Below the pieces are notes generated by a model. That model worked only from the letters and a program-made list of their open reading frames with translations. It did no database searches and was not told where the DNA came from. The translations under genes and the position numbers were made by a program. Shown one piece after another: positions 5,113 through 9,503 of a DNA stretch of 9,503 bases (the first letter of the stretch is position 1; every line of letters begins with the position of its first letter). Location of the stretch: assembly GCA_027023175.1 (NCBI GenBank), contig JALVWW010000206.1:1-9503 (forward strand), in the 5' to 3' direction. Source of the stretch: Campylobacterales bacterium. GTDB lineage: Bacteria; Campylobacterota; Campylobacteria; Campylobacterales; JALSKU01.

Positions 5113-6528
5113 CTAACAAACAACCACCGACTTAATATCACTAAACTCTTCAAGAGCATACTTTGGACCTTCTCTACCTGTTCCACTTAGTTTGACTCCG
5201 CCATAAGGCTGTATATCAAACCTAAGAGTAGGTATATCATTGATAACTACTCCTCCACACTCAAACTCTTCTATTGCTCTTTTGGTTAAAGTTAAATCAT
5301 TTGTAAAGATAGAGTATTGAAGTCCATAGGGGGAATTGTTTATCTTTTTAACAGCCTCATCAAAATCCTTTACTTTTACAAGTGAAACAATAGGAGCAAA
5401 AACCTCTTCACAAACTATCTTCATATCATCAGTTACATTTCCCAAAATTGTAGGATAAAATATCCTCTCTTGATTTTTATTGCCGCAAAGCAGCTTTGCT
5501 CCCTCTTTTATGGCACTCTCTACCCAGCTTTTTGCTCGCATAACTGCATCAAGACTTATAAGAGGACCTATAAAAGTCTCTTTGTCATAAGGATCGCCGA
5601 TAGTTAGCTTTTTAGTTTCATCAACTAAAACATTGGCAAATTTATCATAAATATCTTCTTGGACATAAATACGCTGTAAAGATATACAGACTTGGCCGGA
5701 GTTATAAAAAGAAGCAACTGCACATTTTTTTGCCGCATCTTCTATGTCACAACTCTTCTCTATAAAAGTAGCTGCATTTCCACCAAGCTCCAAGCATACT
5801 TTTTTGATACCAGCATGTTTGGTGATAATTTTTCCAACCGGTACGCTTCCTGTAAAGCTTATAACTCTTGGAATATCGCTACTTACAAGTGCACTGCCCA
5901 CTTCCGCATCCCCGTAAACTACACTCAATGTATCTTTTACGGCATACCTGCTCTCATAAAAAAGTTTGGCAAATTTATAGGCTGCAAGAGGAGCTTCGGG
6001 AGTAGGCTTTAAAACTACACTGTTTCCCATGGCAAGTGCCGGAACTATTTTATGAGCCACTAAATTTAAAGGAAAATTAAAAGGAGTAATAGCTACAACT
6101 ACACCAGCAGGCACTCTTTTAAAAAAACTTATACTCTTTTTGCCACTTGGCATAGCATCCGAGCTAAAAGTCTCACCATGTAATTCAATGACAGCCGATA
6201 TGGTAAGCTTGATAGTTTCTATACACCTGTCAACCTCTATAAGAGAGAATTTTAAAGGTTTTCCAACTTCATCAGTAATAGTTTTTGCAAACTCTTCTCT
6301 TTTTGCTTGAAGCCTGTCTGCAACATCTTCAAGCCATTTTACCCTTTGTGACAATTTTGTATGCTTAGTCTCTTTAAAAGCCACTTTAGCTACTAAAAGA
6401 GCCTTTTTAGCATCCTCTTCATCACAACTTGGATACATAGAGACTATCTTGTTTTTATATGGATTTTTTATCTCTATCCATTCATCCTTTATAACTTCTT
6501 TACTGCCGAATAGTATCTTTGCCTGCAT
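5113..6528 (-). CDS. NAD(P)-dependent aldehyde dehydrogenase (GAPN/lactaldehyde dehydrogenase-like)
   Basis: A 471-residue soluble enzyme that oxidises an aldehyde to the carboxylic acid with NAD(P)+, of normal length for the superfamily. Visible landmarks are TPFNFPLNL at 148-156 (oxyanion Asn151), VVLKPTPEAP at 171-180 (cofactor-binding Lys174), FTGSVPVG at 225-232 (Rossmann turn), LELGGN at 246-251 (general base Glu247), SGQVC at 277-281 (catalytic Cys281), EEVFAP at 374-379, and a C-terminal GGVKLSGTGREGPKYALEE block. The tail and overall wording resemble the clade holding non-phosphorylating glyceraldehyde-3-phosphate, lactaldehyde and sulfo-/phosphonoacetaldehyde dehydrogenases. I cannot name the substrate. 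The start is supported by TAAGGAT on the minus strand (6534-6540), five bases upstream. It is convergent with the lipid operon (20-nt gap) and divergent from recQ (54 nt), so it is probably transcribed alone. A likely -10 box lies in the shared divergent region. Confidence 0.93.
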   Translation of the reverse strand: MQAKILFGSKEVIKDEWIEIKNPYKNKIVSMYPSCDEEDAKKALLVAKVAFKETKHTKLSQRVKWLEDVADRLQAKREEFAKTITDEVGKPLKFSLIEVDRCIETIKLTISAVIELHGETFSSDAMPSGKKSISFFKRVPAGVVVAITPFNFPLNLVAHKIVPALAMGNSVVLKPTPEAPLAAYKFAKLFYESRYAVKDTLSVVYGDAEVGSALVSSDIPRVISFTGSVPVGKIITKHAGIKKVCLELGGNAATFIEKSCDIEDAAKKCAVASFYNSGQVCISLQRIYVQEDIYDKFANVLVDETKKLTIGDPYDKETFIGPLISLDAVMRAKSWVESAIKEGAKLLCGNKNQERIFYPTILGNVTDDMKIVCEEVFAPIVSLVKVKDFDEAVKKINNSPYGLQYSIFTNDLTLTKRAIEEFECGGVVINDIPTLRFDIQPYGGVKLSGTGREGPKYALEEFSDIKSVVVC

Positions 6529-6549
6529 ATTTTATCCTTAGTCGAACTT

Positions 6550-6577
6550 TTTATATTTTATCATAAAATGGTATAAT
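6550..6577. promoter_or_regulatory. Back-to-back putative promoters for the aldehyde dehydrogenase gene and recQ
   Basis: The 54-nt divergent gap (6529-6582) is almost wholly A/T. On the plus strand, TATAAT (6572-6577) is a perfect -10 box but lies only 5 nt before the recQ ATG. TATATT at 6552-6557 is an alternative that would leave a leader of about 19 nt. On the minus strand, TAAAAT (6560 down to 6555) with an upstream ATGA, or TATAAA (6555 down to 6550), could serve the aldehyde dehydrogenase gene with a short leader containing its TAAGGAT site. No -35 boxes are evident, which is normal for this phylum. The candidates are too close for two polymerases to bind at once. Confidence 0.5.
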
Positions 6578-6582
6578 AAAAA

Positions 6583-8664
6583 ATGAAAAAAGTTCTCAAG
6601 GAAAAATTTGGCTTCAATGAGTTTAAGCCTATCCAAGAAAAGGCTATCAACGAGATACTCTCGCATAAAGACCTTTTAGTTGTGCTTCCTACAGGAAGTG
6701 GAAAGTCTCTCATTTATCAACTCCCTACCCTCTTGATGGATGGGGTTACAGTGGTTATTTCGCCTCTTATAGCTCTTATGCAAGATCAGGTAAGCTCTCT
6801 AAGACTAAACGGTATAAATGCCAAAATGATAAGCTCAAACCAAAGCAATGCCAAAAATGATGATACTATAAAAGAGCTAATAAATGGAAATTTAAAGCTT
6901 TTATACATTGCACCTGAAAGGTTTGCAAATAGTTACTTTTTACAAATCTTAAAAAAAGCCAATATCAACTTTTTTGTCATAGATGAGGCTCATTGTGTTA
7001 GTGAATGGGGGCATGAGTTTAGAAATGATTATCGAAAATTGAAACATTTAAAGGAGTGGTTTAAGGGCGTACCCATTAGTGCATTTACGGCAACCGCTAC
7101 CAAAGAGGTGCAAGAAGATATATTGAAAACTTTGCAAATCCCTTCCACTCAACTATTAAGAGCAAAAACCGTCAGAGACAACCTTATCATAAGAGCAAAA
7201 AGAAAAGTATCAAATGCCAAAGAGCAAGTAGTAGAGTTTTTAAATCTTCACAAAGATGAGTGCGGGATCATCTACTGCTTTACACGAAAAGAGACTGAAA
7301 AACTTTCATATTTTTTAAATGAAAAAGGTTTTCAAGCCAAAGCTTATCATGCAGGACTCAATCCAAAAAGAAGAGATGAAATATTTAAAGCTTTTAAAGA
7401 TGAAGATATTAAAATCATAGTAGCAACTATAGCATTCGGCATGGGAATAGACAAGCCAAATATCCGTTTTGTTTTGCACACCTCAATGCCAAAAACTTTG
7501 GAAAACTACTTCCAAGAGATAGGAAGAGCAGGTAGAGACGGACTTATGAGCGATACCTTACTCTTATACTCCAAAGCTGATGAGATAAGCAAAAGAGCTT
7601 TTATAGATGAGCTTCCTGACTCACCGTACAAACAAAATATGTACCAAAAGATGGATAAAATGTATCGCTATGCCATAAGCTCAAAATGCAGACACCAAAT
7701 GATAGCTGAATATTTTGGAGATGAAGTAGATGAGTGTAAAACTCTTTGTGATAATTGCCAAGAAAAGGATACTGAGCTTAAAGATGTAACGATAGAGGCT
7801 CAAAAGTTTTTATCAGCGGTTTTAAGAACAGGAGAGAGATTTGGCTCGAGTTATATCATAGATGTTTTAAGAGGCTCAAAAGCTAAAAGGATTATAGAGT
7901 TTTCACATGATAAGCTTTCAGTTTATAGTATAGGAAAATATCTTACAAAAGAGCAATGGAACATCATTTATGAAAAGCTTCTTGACAGTGAAGCTTTAAG
8001 TATCGACAAAGAGTTTGGAAGTTTAAAGATAACCAACGAGGGCAAAAAGATACTAAAAAAACAAAAAGAAATTTTGGTAAAACTAAGCGAATTTGAAGTC
8101 CAAAAAAAATTAAAAGAGTATGATAAACAAAAAGATGAAATAAAAAAAGATGAAAATTTTGAAAAATTAAGAGAGCTTCGTTTTGAATTGGCAAAAAAAG
8201 AAGATGTTCCAGCCTATATCATCTTCAGCGATAAAACTCTAGCCCAAATAGCCAAAACACTACCTACAACCAAAGAGGAGTTTTTAAATATTGCCGGTGT
8301 TGGAGAGGTAAAACTTGAAAAATATGGTGAAAATTTTTTAACTCTTTGCAAAGAGTTAAAACAAAACTCCAAAAAGGAGCTTTCAAAAACATATCTTGAA
8401 ACTCTTGAGCTTATCAAAGAGGGATTTGGCTTTGCTCAAATCTGCCAGAAAAGAGGCTTCAATGAGATAACCATACTAAATCATTTAGAAAAATTACAAG
8501 AATCAGGCTATATAGACAATAACACAAAAAAGTCTTTAACGGCACCTCTAAAAGACAATTTCCCAAAAGATATAAAAGAATGGGTAGAAAACGGTTTAAA
8601 ACTGGGTGATATAGATACTCTTAGAAAAAATATATCTATCTATAAGTATCTTTTTATATCGTAA
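6583..8664 (+). CDS. recQ: ATP-dependent DNA helicase RecQ
   Basis: A 693-residue 3'-5' DNA helicase acting in recombination, fork repair and unwinding of structured DNA. Helicase motifs are intact: PTGSGKS at 36-42 (Walker A, Lys41), DEAH at 134-137 followed by the RecQ aromatic-rich loop CVSEWGHEF (138-146), TATAT at 169-173, YCFTRKE at 231-237, AFGMGIDKP at 284-292, and QEIGRAGRDG at 311-320. The zinc-binding Cys369, Cys385, Cys389 and Cys392 follow, then an RQC winged-helix region (~402-490), a lysine/glutamate-rich linker (~490-530), an HRDC domain (~527-592), and a C-terminal helix-turn-helix segment (~603-646) like the extra HTH module found on many bacterial RecQ proteins. It is therefore longer than E. 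coli RecQ (~610). The ATG at 6583 is the only sensible start, since the conserved Q-motif region begins within 20 residues, yet no Shine-Dalgarno sequence precedes it. The stop is 4 nt from the convergent neighbour's stop. Confidence 0.97.
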   Translation: MKKVLKEKFGFNEFKPIQEKAINEILSHKDLLVVLPTGSGKSLIYQLPTLLMDGVTVVISPLIALMQDQVSSLRLNGINAKMISSNQSNAKNDDTIKELINGNLKLLYIAPERFANSYFLQILKKANINFFVIDEAHCVSEWGHEFRNDYRKLKHLKEWFKGVPISAFTATATKEVQEDILKTLQIPSTQLLRAKTVRDNLIIRAKRKVSNAKEQVVEFLNLHKDECGIIYCFTRKETEKLSYFLNEKGFQAKAYHAGLNPKRRDEIFKAFKDEDIKIIVATIAFGMGIDKPNIRFVLHTSMPKTLENYFQEIGRAGRDGLMSDTLLLYSKADEISKRAFIDELPDSPYKQNMYQKMDKMYRYAISSKCRHQMIAEYFGDEVDECKTLCDNCQEKDTELKDVTIEAQKFLSAVLRTGERFGSSYIIDVLRGSKAKRIIEFSHDKLSVYSIGKYLTKEQWNIIYEKLLDSEALSIDKEFGSLKITNEGKKILKKQKEILVKLSEFEVQKKLKEYDKQKDEIKKDENFEKLRELRFELAKKEDVPAYIIFSDKTLAQIAKTLPTTKEEFLNIAGVGEVKLEKYGENFLTLCKELKQNSKKELSKTYLETLELIKEGFGFAQICQKRGFNEITILNHLEKLQESGYIDNNTKKSLTAPLKDNFPKDIKEWVENGLKLGDIDTLRKNISIYKYLFIS

Positions 8665-8668
8665 CCTA

Positions 8669-9503
8669 TCACACATTAGGCTTAAATTCTTCTGTTGCAC
8701 TTTTTCTTGCCGATACAAAAGCTTGAACTGCGCGAGCAATATCATCTTTAGTCGTAGCCCAAGAGCAAATGCTAATCCTAATCACATCTTTACCGTTCCA
8801 TTTTGTTCCACCAACCCAACATTCGCCTGATCTTTGAATATACTCTATAACTTTATTTGTTATCTCATCAGTTTCACAAGCAATAAGCAGTTGATTAAAA
8901 ACAACATCATTTACTATCTCAAATCCGTTATCTTTCAACATGCTACTAAATTGAATTGCTCTTTTATGCAAGGCAAATACCAATTCATCAATACCGATTT
9001 TTCCCAAATATTTTAAGGTTGCCCACAACTCAACAACTCTAGCTCTTCTTGACATTTCTGGAGCAAAAAGCATCCCGTCTCTATGTTCGCTATATAAAAT
9101 ATAACTTCCTGATGCCTGCAAAGCACTTACAAGAGCTTCTTTATCATTACAAAGTATGATGCCGTTATCATAGGGGGTATTTAGAGTTTTATGAGCATCA
9201 ACTGACCAAGAATTTGCTTTATGCATACCTTTTGTTAGGTATTTCAATCTTTTTGTCGCACCTGCCCATAATCCAAAAGCACCATCAATATGCACCCAAG
9301 TATTTGCAAGTTTTGCCTTATCGCAAATCTCTTCAAAAGGATCAAATGCACCAGAGTTTACATTTCCTGCCTGCAGTATTAAAATTGTACTTTCATCAAG
9401 TTTTGGAATAGATGAAGGTATAATTCTACCCTCTTTATCAACATCAACCCATTCTATATTGTCTATACCAAAACCTAATAAAGCAACAGCTTTAACAACT
9501 GTA
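8669..9503 (-). CDS. Group II PLP-dependent decarboxylase/aminotransferase-like enzyme, N-terminus beyond window
   Basis: A soluble fold-type I pyridoxal-phosphate enzyme of the aromatic-L-amino-acid/glutamate decarboxylase group. The frame stays open through the right edge: codons from 9502 down to 9296 read TVVKAVALLGFGIDNIEWV..., then LQAGNVNSGAFDPFEEIC and NTWVHIDGAFGLWAG. The GTG at 9295 is therefore an internal valine, not a start. About 277 residues are visible, and the ~170-200 N-terminal residues expected for the family lie outside. Landmarks are the PLP-ring-binding Asp in HIDGAFG (9284-9286) and the Schiff-base lysine in SVDAHKTLNTPYD (9188-9190), both present. The C-terminal small domain contains MSRRARVVELWATLKYLG. 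The IDGAFGLWA and DAHKTLN wording resembles a subgroup often annotated as an aspartate aminotransferase-family or pyridoxal-dependent decarboxylase protein of unknown substrate. It ends 4 nt from the convergent recQ stop, with no room for a separate terminator. Confidence 0.88.
   Translation of the reverse strand, partial: TVVKAVALLGFGIDNIEWVDVDKEGRIIPSSIPKLDESTILILQAGNVNSGAFDPFEEICDKAKLANTWVHIDGAFGLWAGATKRLKYLTKGMHKANSWSVDAHKTLNTPYDNGIILCNDKEALVSALQASGSYILYSEHRDGMLFAPEMSRRARVVELWATLKYLGKIGIDELVFALHKRAIQFSSMLKDNGFEIVNDVVFNQLLIACETDEITNKVIEYIQRSGECWVGGTKWNGKDVIRISICSWATTKDDIARAVQAFVSARKSATEEFKPNV

Noticed and set aside
5692..6012. Plus-strand open frame inside the aldehyde dehydrogenase gene
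   Set aside because: It is antisense to a clearly conserved coding region and has a low-complexity composition with no recognisable domain. The other antisense frames (for example 263-494, 2594-2779, 7964-8417, 8834-9411) were dropped for the same reason.
8102..8109. A run of eight A in recQ as a possible phase-variable tract
   Set aside because: Eight adenines in a lysine-rich, A-rich coding region are expected by chance. The tract lies late in the gene and the frame is intact. Runs of seven T near 3720 and 5058 were rejected for the same reason.
8669..9295. A shorter decarboxylase gene starting at GTG 9295
   Set aside because: The frame stays open to the right edge and the added residues (LQAGNVNSGAFDPFEE..., NTWVHIDGAFG) belong to the conserved fold, so GTG 9295 encodes an internal valine.

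Overview
The window looks like a chromosomal segment of a member of the Campylobacterota (Epsilonproteobacteria), perhaps a Sulfurimonas- or Sulfurovum-like relative. This is an inference from low GC, heavy use of A/T-ending codons and AGA arginine, T-rich upstream regions with a TATAAT box but no clear -35 box, very tight gene packing, and the character of the GroEL and DgkA proteins. I see no IS element, CRISPR array, tRNA or rRNA. Coding density is very high, and the longest gap without a gene is about 150 bases (807-958).

Layout: (1) 1-806, the C-terminal half of GroEL, ended by a strong perfect hairpin. (2) 959-5092, five co-directional genes: a small PAP2 phosphatase of the BcrC/undecaprenyl-diphosphatase type, an exported calcineurin-like metallophosphatase, a DedA-PAP2 two-domain membrane protein, a DgkA-family lipid kinase, and an MFS permease. 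Spacings are 26 nt, a 4-nt ATGA overlap, a second 4-nt ATGA overlap, and 3 nt. The set therefore reads as one operon, with a promoter just downstream of the groEL hairpin. (3) 5113-6528, minus strand, an NAD(P)-dependent aldehyde dehydrogenase convergent with the operon. (4) 6583-8664, plus strand, a full-length RecQ helicase divergent from the aldehyde dehydrogenase across 54 nt. (5) 8669-9503, minus strand, the C-terminal part of a group II PLP-dependent decarboxylase/aminotransferase-like enzyme that runs off the right edge and is convergent with recQ.

The most interesting part is the five-gene operon. It combines two PAP2 lipid-phosphate phosphatase domains, a secreted metallophosphatase, a DedA domain (a superfamily that includes undecaprenyl-phosphate translocases) and a small lipid kinase. 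Together these could form a compact lipid-phosphate recycling circuit: dephosphorylation on the periplasmic face, return of the monophosphate by DedA, and rephosphorylation of the free alcohol or diacylglycerol by DgkA. The domain calls are read from conserved residues. The integrated pathway is my inference. The remaining genes (groEL, aldehyde dehydrogenase, recQ, decarboxylase) appear to be ordinary members of known families.
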